In this document: piece after piece, positions 11,801 through 24,420 of the stretch | Position numbering within the stretch: position 1 is the first letter of the stretch | Layout of the letters: each line of letters opens with the position of its first letter | Assembly: GCA_002633005.1 (NCBI GenBank) | Contig: NMRA01000113.1 | Coordinates: 635,792-692,558, forward strand | Source of the DNA: Phoronis australis | Lineage: Eukaryota; Phoronida; Phoronidae | Length of the DNA: 56,767 nt | Reading direction: 5' to 3' | The notes under the pieces: generated by a model | Told to the model about the DNA's origin: nothing | The model's input: the letters and a program-made list of their open reading frames with translations, nothing else | Databases searched by the model: none | Program-made: the position numbers and the translations under genes

Positions 11801-12147
11801 AAGGCAAAGCCCAGTCATTAATTCTAGTAATTCACACCTCTTTATTGTGTTGATAAGGTCTGAACATTGTATACTGTGTCACTTACTGGGTAATTCATCA
11901 ATTCCAATATACATTTAGGTTATCTCACGCTGTGTTAATATGAGGTAAAAGGGTTGACTTGGATGAGCATGGTGTCATTCAGAGCCCTATGTTCAAAAAG
12001 TGTATTTTTATGTAGGAAAAGGATAAAGTAATTTAATTACTTGTAACTGGATCACATTAGCAACCTCAAGGCCACATTAGGATACATAGTTACTCAGTTA
12101 GTTTTGCTTGCCTGCCAGATAGGAAACGGTCTATTCAGTTCATTCAA
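8836..12147. other. Intergenic, no recognised gene
   Basis: Several 60-108 codon ORFs occur on both strands and overlap each other without domain patterns. A short hairpin lies at 11431-11497: AATAACCATGTCATG pairs with its exact reverse complement 37 bases later, and related CATGTCATGTGACC copies precede it. Nothing else was supported. Confidence 0.5.
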
Positions 12148-12502
12148 TTTATTTTGTAACAAATAAGTACAGAATTACTGTATCTATACCTTTATCAGTA
12201 CCGATAATTTATCATACTGAAATGCCCAATTGTGTTATTCTTCAGTGGCATTGTAGTTGGCATTGTTACATAAGTTAGGTGGTAAGTTGAGGATGATTTG
12301 TGTAAGTCTTGTCACTTGCTGTGGTATACCAGCTGTTGAACTGTTGGGTTGTCCACAAAGATTCCTTTGGCACCAGCTTCTTTTCTATGCATGGCCTTCT
12401 TTGCACAGCTGAGATGTCTAAGGATCCCTTAAATATTGTCTAGTCTACTGTTGTGCAACACTGGTTTGTTGTCCATTTTCACTCGCAAATCATTCATATG
12501 GC

Positions 12503-12754
12503 CTAACCACACATGGCTTCCATTGCCACCATCTTCTCTGCCACTGTCAGTGGTAGTGTGACCACCTTGAGTAGTGCATCACACACACCCTTGAGAGCAG
12601 ATATACAGGCTGTGAAGGGCAGCAGAAATATGTACCACCATGCTACGAAGAATGCAATTGGCCAGGCTAGAAAGATGAGCACCAAAAACCAGAGTATTGC
12701 CCATATAAGGCCAGGACACAGTCCTCCACGCCCACTGCCTTCTCCTTGACCCAT
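12503..12754 (-). CDS. Small hydrophobic membrane protein, paralogue A
   Basis: An 83-aa protein that starts with a Gly-rich polar head (MGQGEGSGRGG). A hydrophobic run of about 40 residues follows (12-51), broken by W-P near the middle and P-F near the end, which suggests a re-entrant hairpin or two short membrane segments. An amphipathic tail follows, with K-x-V-C-D-A-L-L and L-P-L-T-V-A-E-K. The paralogue at 19519-19761 aligns along its whole length with mostly conservative changes, so the reading frame is under selection. A 3' splice site (TTTTATTTTCAG) ends 17 bases before the ATG, so there is a non-coding first exon further upstream (higher coordinates), not located. A possible AATAAA on this strand lies at 12148-12153. 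I do not recognise the family and assign no function. Confidence 0.75.
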   Translation of the reverse strand: MGQGEGSGRGGLCPGLIWAILWFLVLIFLAWPIAFFVAWWYIFLLPFTACISALKGVCDALLKVVTLPLTVAEKMVAMEAMCG

Positions 12755-12879
12755 GATTGGTTAACTATGTTCTGAAAATAAAAGAATACAATGCATTACA
12801 ATTGTCTTAACTATAAAATTATTACATCATTGTTTTAAGTAAACAAGGTTCATTTTTGAAAAGAAGACAAAATTGCAGT

Positions 12880-14060
12880 TTTTACTTGGTGAAAGCGAAG
12901 TATGTGAGTGTTCTTTAATCGTACTCATGCTACAGGTGGCATTTTTTATCCGAAAATTTACTCACAACACATGTCTTGTGAATAGCTCGAAGCCAATTGT
13001 TTTCGGTTAAAAGTCGGATGCATGATGTGGGGGTCCATTTTTTTACGGAACCATATCTGCTGTCTCCAAAGTAATTTTTTGAACTTGTGGGTAGATTTCT
13101 TCATGAGCTCCTAGAACTGTACCTTCCATTTTTCTCTACGACTTACCTTTCTCAAATTATATTATGTGAGGTTTGTTATGTATATAAACATCTGATTTAT
13201 CGTGCATGAGATATTCATAATTTTTTTGCCAGATGGCGATTCTTTTATTGATTAAAGTCTTCATTACACTTTCATTGGTCTATCATACTGATGCTGCAGG
13301 TCGCATTTCTTATCTGATCGATATGAAAATCACACACAACGTGTCCTGTCAATGCACGTAAGATGGTGCTTTAATTGGTGGACATTTTTGCTGTCCCTTG
13401 AATTTTTCTGAAACTGATGGATCTTTTCAAGAGTTGTCGCAAGTGTCCCATCTGTTTTTCTGTGCAACTTGACGTTTCAGTGTTATTTGAGATTTTCTGA
13501 TAGCTTCTCATTATTTGATTGATTGATTTATACACATCATGTATCTCGTGAAAAGCTTTACCTATTGTTTTTTGGTGAAATTGGTATCAAGATGACGCTG
13601 TGATAGCCTGGGCTGCCCTATTCAAAAAACCCCAAAGTGGTAATGGTTATAACAATTGCCTCCTCTGCTAGGACCATAACCCTATTTGTTAATTGTTTAC
13701 TTATACAGGCAAACTGGAACAGTTGTATGCTAGGAACAGGGTTCATTGACCTTGCATGTCAGTTTCAAAGGACCTGTTGTGTGTGACCAACACCAATGAT
13801 TTACAACAGTCCTCCACCCTCCCCACCAAAATACTAAGCCCTTATTGCATAATTCTAAGCCCAAACCTTAAGTGCTTTTTTGAAGTAAGTACTTGCGGAG
13901 ATCTAGTTTTGCGATTAATATGTAGATAGTTCTCCTCAAAACCTGCCTGTAGTCTGTCATAGGTTTCTCACAATGACTTTGCGTTCCAAGTTATTTGTGA
14001 TTTTCTGATTTGATAACTGCTCTTTTATTGACCGATTCCTCAGTGCATTTTTGTTGGTTA
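12880..14060 (+). repeat. Cluster of degenerate repeat copies
   Basis: The blocks at 12930-13030, 13270-13370 and 13520-13610 share a run of matching words: ACTCATGCTACAGG / ACTGATGCTGCAGG, CACAACACATGTC / CACAACGTGTCC, and CAATTGTTTTCGG / CTATTGTTTTTTGG. The sections with TTCTTTTATTGA at 13240 and CTCTTTTATTGA at 14026 match 8700 in the other copies. The 13607-13775 part is an inverted copy of 25028-25197. Confidence 0.45.
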
Positions 14061-17000
14061 GGCGTTGGTGCCATGGGTGTTGGGGGTCATGGTCATTGCT
14101 TAGTTTCGTCATCGACCTCACTTCCAACCAAGTTTTTCATTTGATTTTGCCATGTGTTACACTTTAATGGTGGTAGTATTACCGAGGAATCCAAATTTTA
14201 AGCAGATTTTGCTTCCGCAAAGTTGTCACTATTTCAGTTGTTTCCAGAGAGATGTTACCTTGCCAAACCAAAATATCAAGCGAGTGCTACAGGCGTACTA
14301 GTTTGAAATTGACAACCGACTTCATTACAAAAGTGGGAAAGGGATATGCAAGTAAATGAACTTCATTACAGTAGTTCGTGTTTCTTTTAAACAGATATAA
14401 TGGATAAGGTTGGTGTCATTTGTCAGAATTCCAAAAAGTTTTGCATGGTTGGGCATGCTGTACTTTGATTTAAGTTTTATGTTGAGAGAGGACCAGAAAT
14501 ATAATTGTGGTGAGAATTGAAAAACTGAGATTCACTAATTTTGCAAACCCTTAACCCACAAAGATTATCAGCGGTGTTTTTCGCCGTTAAAAAATCTCAT
14601 TTACGCTCTGCCATTGTTTTACCGTGAGCCAACATACACATTGTTGTTGCATTACAGTCACTCCTTATTTTGTCTTAAATGCACATTACTTTCGGATTCA
14701 AACACAAAAAATGCAGAGCAGCTGATCAAAACTAATGTCGGTGACCATGACATCAATACTGACAAGTAGTGATGTGGGCTTTGGCAAACTCTGAAAATAC
14801 AGGTCCCAGTACCTGTTGAATAAATGTGGTTAAACTGAAATTCAGTTGCTTGTTCTATTCGTTATCTTTGGGTTACTGTTCATAAAGTATTCTGTGCAAA
14901 TGATCAAGTGAACAAAATGAAAAAATGTATGTATTACTGTATTTATTTTTGCCATGAATTATGATAAGATGTCTGCTAATTTTCAATCTTTCATAATTGG
15001 AATTTCTATTAATCTGTTGTTTTGCAGTTTAGCCATGGTTACAGCTGGTAACTGAAACATCTTCCTCAGTGCTCTTGTAACATTTTATTGTCATTAACCA
15101 GGTATTCTTAGGTCAGAATCAGCTTCAGAATTACAACCCCCATAACCTTGAAGTCATTAACTCTGTAAGCTCAATATTCACACCCTAGACAAAACTCACT
15201 GTCATGTGACCCCAGCATGTGACTAGCATACATCATGACTGACATGATATTTAAGCCAGCTGTCAAATGATGTATTTACCAGGAAGGAAATCTGATGAAC
15301 AATAACACTCAATTATTTGAAAATAAGCTAAAACTTGTGTCACAGTTTCAGTGATTTTTGACAAGAATAAATACTGTCAACTTTTTTAAAATTGTATTTT
15401 ATCTATGTTTTTCATTGCTACTCATAACATTTCTATAAATACATTATTGTTGCGCCAAATGTGTGTTGTTCGGAGCAACATAGTCAATTATGTGGCAAAT
15501 CTTCTTCACTCATTTTCAGACATTTCGGTTTTCGAAGCTTTTGGCATGTTTTGAACTTGGGTTCCTTTTCAGTGCGCTAGTCAATTCGCATGAATTTTTT
15601 ATCACTATTTTGCGGTCTATGGCTGAGGAACTGTGTCTTTGTTTGTTTTTTTTTTTTTTTTTACTCTTCAAAAAAACAGAAAATTGATTCTTACAAATAA
15701 AGACTTTCAAAACGGGGCTTTGATGGCTGTCGTTTGAGGGCAAATAAAAAATCTGCGACACATTCGCTGTGTAATGTTCAATAGTAAGAATCTAGTTTAA
15801 ACTTGCCTGCTTGCAGGTTTTTAACACATTTACATAAAGTGACAATTTCCTATGGTTATAAATAGTATTGTAACATTTGGGGGCATAAATGAAAGCTTTT
15901 CCTGCCATCAAAGATTCAGAAAATAAGTGCTTATCTGATGGCCAGATATACAATTATGATGAAATGTAATAAAAGGTCTTCACCAACATTGGCAGTTACG
16001 TACCTAAAGACGTGTGCATGTCTCTTAGTTTTTCCTATCATTACAAAGTACGATATGTACCATTTTAAAAATAATTCTTAGGCTAAGTCAGATTACAAAA
16101 TGCCCTAAGGTTGGCATCATATTTTAGTAAATGTATGTATTCTATCCAAGTTGATCTAATATACAGTTGGTCTTGGAATTGACAGATAGTTGCAGGCTCA
16201 TATATTAACTTAAACAAGTTTAGTATACTTGCCAGATATTGCCCCTGTAAGAACTTGTTCCTCACAGTCAATGAAGTCTGAATATAAGTCAGTTGCCTTA
16301 ATGAAATCAAATGTGAGTCCTGTGACCTACCTCCTTCCTGTGGTCAGTAGAGCGACTGTCTTGTGACTAGTGATCCTTGCATGTGCTGAGTGGTGCACCA
16401 ACATGTTATCATGTCAGTATGTTGTCAGATTACAGTTTATAATGCACTTTATTTAGAGATTCAAAGATAGGATACATAGTAATTACAACAGCATGTTTAC
16501 CCATGATACACACTCAGCTGTTGCCATGGGAAACCATGAGTAGCTTAGTAGCTTGCTTTAATACACAGTTTTGTTAGATTGAATTGAAAACAGAAATATT
16601 GCTTTTTGTGAAAAATGTTATATGAAAAACTGGTTTTGCTGATAAACTGCCCCTGTAAATTGAAGATTTGTTTTCTAAACATTTGATACTACAGAAAGTC
16701 TCTATGAATCGTGTTCTGGTGTAAAAATATTACGGTGACAGCCATGATAACTTGGCTACTAAAATTAAATTGCATTGACAAGCCTATTCTTAAGTAATAG
16801 CAAATTGTCTGTTCTTTTCAAGTCTAATTAGAAATCATTTCTTACCTGAGACTTGTGGATCAAGATGGGGCCTAGCTTTATAACAATGAGTGGCCAAGGT
16901 TGGTTTATGACAGAAAATGCAGCTTTGTTGTCCTTCTAAAATGAATTTGAGTGGAAAGTATGTCTTCTTATTTCACTGTGCCTTGTTGCACGAGTCTATG

Positions 17001-19150
17001 GTTGCATACTTTAGAAATTTCTTGAAATTTAACTAGTTAAAAAGGGGTGGTTATCTGATGAAGCCAGTGTCTGTAACACATGGTGTATGTTCAGTGACTA
17101 AGTATGTCATATGTGTTCAGTTGGTTGTTACAAGAATGACAGACTTGAGTATACTGTAAGCTTATGCAAAAAACTGGACAAATCAAACTGCTCAGGATGC
17201 TAGTCACTTTGCTTTGCTTTTAAGATTAATACTGAACCTAACTTGTTTGTGAAAATCGTGTTATATTTGTTTCCCAGCAATATCCTAGCAACAGTTACAA
17301 GGGCTCGACAGGATGTAATTCCGCTGATTCCTGCCTCTAACATGTCATATGTTACCATTCATGTGAGTATTCCAGTATACCCTGCTGTTAGACACAAGCT
17401 GTACTCACCTGCAGCTGCCGGATTCCCCAGCTGGAGTGTTGTTAGGTATATCAACTGCTGACACTATTTACTGACTGGGTGGAGTGCATGAGTAGGTCAT
17501 GTGTCAGGTCAGAGTTGACTAGGCATCACTCACTGCACATGCAAGGGATATACCAGGGAAATCCCCAATAGATGAGTAAATGGATGGGTGGGGTTATGTT
17601 GATCAGCCACTTACCAGTATAGTGAGATTGCCTTAGCTGCAAATACTTTATGGCCTTACAGACTGGACCAAGTTCAAGCACCAAGTGAAGCAGTGTCTGT
17701 ATGGCTGTCTATGGTTATTAATAACACAGTCTTGCAATATGTGACCTTGGACTCTTGGTTACTCAGGCGTGCCAGTAAACTCCTTTATTTCAAACAGTCA
17801 CTTTAACTTCTGAGTTAAACTTTTTCTATAATTTTAGACACCATTAATTTGAATTTACTAGTGAACTAATGATTTTATTTTGTTTCTGAGTTAGTACCAT
17901 CAAACTCAAAATGTAAATATTGTTTGCTTACTGTTTGAAATTAAAGAATGTGTACTCACTCTAGGGCTGGCCTTAGAATACGTGTTTTTGAACGCACTTT
18001 TGTTTGATTGGATTTTTTTTTTGTTTGATTAGTGCATTGGTTGTTAGGTATAATGCAAACTGAAATGTCGTGATATCACTATGGCACATTTCTATTTGTT
18101 CCAACTGAAACAGTTGTGGAATTGTCTGTTACTGTACGGTTATACCTATTCATATGTATGGCAAAATAATATAGCAAAATTGTACTGTATTTACGAAAGT
18201 ATAAAATGTATTTTCCTGTTTTGAGACTGACGGGCCAATACTCTGATGTCACCGTGACCTACAGGTGTCATCCTCTGAGTAACCAGGTGACAGCAAATAT
18301 ACAATTATTGCCTTTCAGTGAGGTCACTATCTTGGTTTTCAGACGCCAAAAATGTGATAATGACCAAGGTGGAGCCAAGGCTATTGTCTAATTATTGAGA
18401 TTTAAAAACCATCATATTGACTGAAAGTCAATAATTGTTTTATCATATGATTGCATAGTTATGTTAGTTAATTCATGGAAGGAGGCTATGTTTGGACTTT
18501 TGATATTGATAACTTGTTCGGTCAGTCAGCTACTAGTTTTTTTACTCCAAACGTTGTTGAGATTTTGAAAAAACTTTCAGGAGATGCTAAGAATGGACAA
18601 AGGAACAATCCATTACATTTCAAGAAGAAATATGTTTTGCAGTCATAAGAACAGCAAAACATTCCACAGATGTCATTTGATTATTGCAATACAATTACAA
18701 GCTACATGTCAGCACACTAAAATTGGTGTAATGACAGATATCGAAAGTCAGTGAACTTAGACTCTGAAAGCACATGACAGGGAAAATGTGATGCCTTGAT
18801 GCAGGTTTACATTCACCTGGTGGTTTATGTTTTACAGTTTGAAAACAAAGATGCCAGAATGTAGGTGACATAAGAAGATTTAAAGATTTATCAGTTTGGA
18901 GACGTGCTGGTGGTACAGTCGTTAAATAGTAGGTTTGCGAACAAGAACATCCCGGGAATGAATCACTATGAGATCTATATTACTTCAAAGAAAGTTTTTA
19001 AAAGGAATGAAAATTGCATTACCATAAGCAGCAATTGGTATGACGGTAAGAATGGTCAACAGGGAGAATTATTGACTCCGAAATAGGACTTAATGACTAT
19101 AATTTGTCCAAATCATACAAGAATGTGTGTTATGCCATGTCATGTTACAC
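14061..19150. other. Intergenic or intronic, no recognised gene
   Basis: No domain-bearing ORF was found. The frames at 17243-17461 and 18904-19086 are open but show no convincing family pattern. A T-run lies at 15645-15661. Since the 5' exons of the membrane-protein gene at 12.5 kb must lie upstream on the minus strand, part of this stretch is probably its first intron. Confidence 0.45.
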
Positions 19151-19518
19151 TTTATTTAAAATCTTGAAATTGATATGAAAATCATAGCTTTGCTCAACTG
19201 TCATATCCTGAATTCAACTCTCCTCTTTGACCTAGTCTTCAAAAAAATACTGCTCAACCTTTCTGAGCGGAGATGGACAAGAAAAGTTTACAGGGCGTTT
19301 GATGCTCATAATCCTTTTATCGCACACATTACCATTGTTCAAAAGTGTCAGATAAACTACTGTACTTGTTATAGTCATTTTCTTTTTACTGCAATCTATT
19401 TTAGAGACACGACTCAAAGTGTAATAAACTCCTCTTGCTTGATCATCCCTCTCTCCACTGATCATTACTCCATCATATAGATTGTTGTGTATAATATTGC
19501 ACCCCCTTGTTCCTGAAC

Positions 19519-19761
19519 TCAGCACATGGCTTCCATGTTAATGATCTTCTCTGCTACTGAAAGTGGCAGATTGACTACTTGCAAGAGAGCATCACAGACT
19601 GGCTTCAGTGGTGAAATGCATGCTGTGAATGGCAGCAGTACAATGTAGAGCCATACTATAATGAAAGCCAGTGGCCAGGCCAGAAAGATGAGTATCAACA
19701 CCCAAATGATGGACCAGAGAAGGCCAGGGCATAGAGCCCCACCCCCTTCACCATGTCCCAT
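19519..19761 (-). CDS. Small hydrophobic membrane protein, paralogue B
   Basis: An 80-aa protein with the same plan as the one at 12503-12754: a short Gly-rich head (MGHGEGGG), a hydrophobic block from about residue 10 to 50 (I-F-L-A-W-P and L-L-P-F-T-A-C-I-S are shared almost exactly), then P-V-C-D-A-L-L-Q-V-V, L-P-L-S-V-A-E-K and a terminal M-E-A-M-C. Differences between paralogues are mainly Ile/Val/Leu exchanges and loss of three head residues. A 3' splice site (TTATTCTAG) sits 48 bases before the ATG, so this gene also has a non-coding upstream exon. A possible AATAAA on this strand lies at 19151-19156. Function and family name are unknown to me. Confidence 0.75.
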   Translation of the reverse strand: MGHGEGGGALCPGLLWSIIWVLILIFLAWPLAFIIVWLYIVLLPFTACISPLKPVCDALLQVVNLPLSVAEKIINMEAMC

Positions 19762-20099
19762 AGCAGCCTGGCTGAGCTTCTACTGACGTGACTGTCTCTT
19801 GGCTTTAACCTAGAATAAGAGATAGTAATTGTAATCATCAGCTATTTGTTAAACTTGATTGGTTGATATATTAAACTAAGATGCTGTTTTGCTGCAAACA
19901 CTATTAAATGGGTAAAGTGAGGCTAGATGCCTCTTAGAAAACTAACTGGTATTCCAGTGAAGTGTCTGTGTCTGCACATACGGACATGTCTATGTATGAA
20001 TACCGTGAGTCAACATGACAAGTTTGTACTGCCTCCTCAGTGTTCTTACCACTGTTTCTATTCCAGCCTCTTTTGTTGACTAATTATTCACATTTTCAG

Positions 20100-23000
20100 A
20101 CTGTGTTCAAGTATACCCATGCCAAGAAAGTTGAAAGGAAGAAGCTCTAACAACTTTCAGGATTCATTCATGGTTCGTCATGCTGGGTAATTGTGTTTTG
20201 AAATACTAAAGCAGTGTTTTATTCTGTTATGCATATATTTTCTTACTGGACATGTAAAACCGCAGTTGGAAATACATGCTCTGTTTTTTCTGTTGATGTG
20301 TGACAATCTGAATTTAGCTAAGTATTTGGTAGCAGCTGGTAACAGAAGAGACAATGTACATTTGTGTTTTTGTAAGGTATTTTAAGGGGGTTTATTACAA
20401 TCGCACCATGTGGTAGCTTTTATTGAGATTTACAACAGGCAGCAGACGTTTTGGTGATTCTTTTATTTTACCCAATTGATAAGTGGAAGAATTACAATAT
20501 GTCAAATTCTCTCTTGCTTTGAGTCATTTGAATTTTGTTTATATCTGTACAGTATAATGTATTGCTATTTTTTATTCACACTTAAAGGTTTGTTAACTCG
20601 GTAAATGACTAAATTGTGGTATTTAATTTAACTTCTTGCTTCTTACAAACTGTTAACAATTATTCATTGTGGATGTCTTCAATTAATTTCATGATAAGCA
20701 TGTGCCCACTATGGGGCAATATTCATGATTTTTAAGTGTTTTTAATGCAATTAACATTTTTGTATGTTTAAAAGTTTGCCATATTCTTGATTAACATATC
20801 ACATGTCGTAATTTCTTTGCAGTAAAATATCCATGTTTCATATCCCAGCACAGTTGTGCATGGTCTTCCATGTAAATTGGGTTCCCACCAACTGAACATG
20901 CCCCAATGAGTGCGTCCTTGGCCGTAGGACAAGTCTGTCAACAAGACTTGTTTACAGGTTTGTGATTATGGGTTCGTGTTTGTCAATTCAATATGAACAC
21001 AGATTATTGGGTGCACATAACCCCTGAAAAAGTTGCTTGGAACTTGATCTAAGCAAGCAAGCCCATCAGTATTTCCTACAAGTCACTTAATGCTTCAGAT
21101 TTTGGAAGTACACATCAACATGGATGTTACCTTAAAAACAGTTGTATCTCATCAAACTAACTCTTCTACATGGACTGTCATATTTATTATTTCTTCTGCC
21201 TATCACATAATTTGTTCTGCTTTGTGGAATAAAAAACAATGCTTTAGTGAAAATACGTTACCAGCAACTTGTTCCAAGTGAGAATTATTCCTCAGTCTTT
21301 ATGATGTCATAAGCAGAATTACTGAGTCTGTGCAATCACGCTGATGTCATACATAGGCAAAGCTACTGATTGTAATATGATTAAAAGAATTTGATAAAAT
21401 GTGTTATGTTTAACATTTCTGCTCAGTAAGCAGTGTGAATGAAAAGTTTGCTTATACACAATATTTTATATCTAGCGCTGTGGCAAATTGAGGGAGTTCT
21501 GCACATGTAAACCCAGTCATCATTTTTGTATGTCTGACACTGATTAGACTACACTATTTTCACTTTATCTACTCTTGTGAGCAAATTCATAAGTTAAACT
21601 CCATTCTTCTCGTGGTGTCCTATATTTATAAGTTATTATTTGTGGTAGATTCAGTCATAAGCATAATTTACAGGCTGACTTAGGATGTCTTAAGAGGGGG
21701 GGGCAACCATACTTTTTGAAGGAAAAATACCCAGGTAGTCTCTAAAAAGGGCATGCATGTGAATGTTAAAAATTTTCAATTGGGACATGGAAATTCAAGC
21801 CAGTCTAAAAATAGTCTTGTCAGGTCATAAAATTGTCATAAATAGATACCAACACAACTTTTTATGCATCCCCACAGTGGATGATATTAGTGTGAAGGAT
21901 CTTTTGTCATTGATCGTTATTCTTAAATTTGAGATGGCCAATAAAAATTGCCTATGTCTAAAATTTTATACAAGCTCTGACCTTGAGCAAAAGTTTCAGA
22001 CAAGGATAATATTTACTGTAATTCTATATCATGGCTATTGGTTATCTGTTTACCACTGTGGCTCTGTAAATAAGACAATGTTCTGAGCGTACTGACAAGT
22101 GAACTTGAACAGCCTGGTCTCAAACAATAACAAATAACAAATTTTCAATTCCTTCGACACTCTGACATCACCTCTAATTTTACTACGGAATAACTTGGTA
22201 CCAATTTTGTATTGGTAGATGGTCTGAATCACAAGTTGGTTTTTGTGATGCAAGGTGGATTTATTTAGCCACTTTGAGTTGCAGTATTTTTACACAGATT
22301 GGTAAAATTTGACACCGTTTTTAGAAGGGTAGCGCTCGACACAGCCACTTGAAAATTCAAGTGAAAACATATTTGCCACTCATATTCCCCAATGTTGGCT
22401 CATAAAAAGTGGTGACCACTCGTAATTTTGAGCATTTGCTTACTAATGTCGAGCCCTGAAGGGTCTTTTACTTCTCACTGTTAAATTTCTGTGTCAACTT
22501 TACTACCTTTGAACATTGTCTTCATCTTGTTGAAGGTGTCCAGGGCATTGTTAATGCCTATTAGGCTGGTTGTCATCAGCCCAGCTTTGGGGTCCCCATG
22601 ATAACTTTGCGCCCATAGTCCACCATCTGGCACAGTCTGCTGCACCAGTACAGAATGGGTTCCTGATCGACAGGAAGCTTAATGTCTTGTCAACAATAGA
22701 CATGAAATCCTATTGATGCGAGTTTTACTGTTCTTACTGAACTTTAAAGCATTCAGTTTTAGTCGCACTACTGATGTTTGATTCACAGAATACTGACAGT
22801 TTTATTTGAATTTGAATACACTATTTTCCTTTCTTACAGCATATGCCTGCTCCTATTGAAGTTATTTCTCTTAATGAACTTGTTTTGCCGCTTTTTTGTG
22901 AGAGAAGGCATATGACAAACTGAAACAAAGCTATTGCTGCATTAATTTTTATGTGACTTTCTTGTCACTTCTAGCGCATACTCAAGTTATTTAGTGTCGT

Positions 23001-23256
23001 TTACTTGCAGTCGTGTGTTGTTCTCCTGGTTGCTATGGATGTTGCTATGACTGACCCTGTCATGACATTAAGAGTCATCAGTCGTACAAGCAGTATTCTC
23101 ATGTCCATCATTATATGTGGTATTGCTGAATGTGACTTGGCTGAGATACAGATATTGGAGGATGACAGTGGAGCACTGCAGCCAGTGATTTGACAGATTC
23201 CCATGACCCTGTAAGGATTCACAAGTTGTCCCACATGAGGTGCCTGAATTCTGCAG
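20100..23256 (+). pseudogene. Copine pseudogene (relic of exons 8 and 10-13)
   Basis: Five pieces match consecutive coding exons of the copine at 42-51 kb, in order. (1) 20100-20186 is 87 nt, the same length as exon 8, preceded by TTTTCAG and followed by GTAATT as in the live gene. It aligns without gaps (A-K-K-x-x-x-K-K, S-G-x-I, S-C) but has an in-frame stop. (2) 20823-20949 matches exon 10 (P-T-E-H near A-V-G-Q-V-C-Q) with a stop and length changes. (3) From 21083, a shifted match to exon 11. (4) 22536-22673 matches exon 12 (V-Q-G-I-V-N-A-Y, then N-F-A-P-I-V-H-H-L-A-Q-S-A-A) with a stop, a frameshift, and the donor changed from GT to GA. (5) 23011-23256 matches exon 13 without gaps for about 57 codons (M-S-I-I-I-C-G-I), then a frameshift. 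A weak trace of exon 9 may lie near 20418-20450. The N-terminal half was not found. Confidence 0.85.
22330..22458. mobile_element. Short element with CGCTCGACA / TGTCGAGCCC ends
   Basis: A 129-bp block begins AGCGCTCGACA and ends TGTCGAGCCCTG, inverted versions of each other. The right end is identical to the right end of the 6676-8510 candidate. It lies just before exon 12 of the copine relic, inside a former intron. Confidence 0.3.
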
Positions 23257-23401
23257 TGTTGTTCTTTCTCTTAGTTTAACTGATGACTCATATGACATTA
23301 TCATTCTAGATTAAAACAGAGACTCCTGTAGGGTTCCTAGAGAAGTACGGAATAGTCAGACAACAAATGGTGCTGTGCCACAAGTAAATGACTTGATTGT
23401 T

Positions 23402-23797
23402 AGGTAATTCTCCATTTATTTTGCACAAAATAATATTTCCCTGGTAGTCAGGGTGTACTAAATAAACTGACTATACAGACTTCGTAGTTGCCGGGTGTGT
23501 GAAGTTAACTGAGTAATCAACCACTGCCAAATGCCCAGGTGTGAATTAAATGTTGTTGCCGGTGTGATCCAACAGTACGGGATATCCGTATTCCAATGAA
23601 TGAATTGTAGTGAATATACAGTGTTCGGACTTTATTTTAACACATTTTCCAAAGTGCAAAACTGACTGCATGTTAAGTGAGGAAAGAAATTTTCACCAAG
23701 AAGCCTCATCCAAAATGAGTGAGAGGCAAAATGTTATTTTTCCAAATGTTAGGTGTGCAAAATTAGGCGAGTGTGCTAAATAATTGGAGAATTACCT
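23402..23797. mobile_element. MITE-like element with about 25-bp TIRs
   Basis: The left end AGGTAATTCTCCATTTATTT and the right end, which reads AGGTAATTCTCCAATTATTT on the minus strand, match at 19 of 20 bases. Matching continues a few bases further inward (TGCAC versus AGCAC). The element is 396 bp with no coding capacity. It is a non-autonomous DNA transposon by structure, and no clear target-site duplication was seen. Confidence 0.6.
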
Positions 23798-24193
23798 TTG
23801 CCCCATTGTAGTGAATTAAAGAAGTAGAAAAGTGAACATCTAGTTCAGGGCTTTGTCAAATTTATTGTCTCGACTAGCTTTTTAAAACATCTGTGAGCTG
23901 TAGTCTAGTAAGCTAACCGAAGGGCCTTTATCCAGACACCAGTGCTGGAACTTCACTTTTGATTTTCAAGGTTCATTTTTATGGTTCACTACATGTTTTT
24001 TAACGTTTTGTATTTTTTTCGCATCTCCAACTTTTCATGTTATTGTAAAGTTATCAGTATGGCTGCTTTTTGTATTACTCTGAGCTTATTAATGTTTTTT
24101 AAAACCAATTTACTGTCTACTTTATACAGTTCTGTTTTATAGCTTGGTATTTTCTGATGAGGCCAAGGTGCAAACAAGCCTCGTACTATTCTT

Positions 24194-24420
24194 GTGCCCC
24201 ATCCAAATGTGTGTGCACTATGCCATCATCTCTTTCCGCTGTTTGCTGCTCTTTGTCCAAAACCCCTTGATGGATGGATGTTCATGAAATTTTGCAGATG
24301 TGTTGCTATCATGGATGGCACAGCACAAAGAAATTTTTGTTCAGATTCAATTACCTCTGTGGTCGCGAAAATCGTTAGGTCCACATGGATGAACACGAGC
24401 ATTAGTTACGTTGAAAAAAC
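24194..24420 (+). repeat. Diverged copy of the 25.7-kb array leader
   Basis: It shares with 25680-25800 the series of words ATGCCATCATCTCT / ATGCCGTCATCTCT, GCTGCTTT-like, CCAAAACCC, TTCATGA-x-ATTTTG/TTTG and ATCATGGATGG/AATCATAAATGG. It is an isolated, strongly diverged monomer. Confidence 0.4.

Noticed and set aside
17243-17461. 72-codon plus ORF
   Set aside because: No recognisable motif, no paralogue in the window, and no splice context I could trust.
18904-19086. Possible relic of copine exon 7 (I-S-S-N-W-Y-D-G)
   Set aside because: The position fits, but only a few residues match, the spacing of W and D is off and the acceptor is missing.
20418-20450. Possible relic of copine exon 9 (A-F-I-E-I-Y)
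   Set aside because: Too short and without splice signals; mentioned only as a weak trace in the pseudogene entry.
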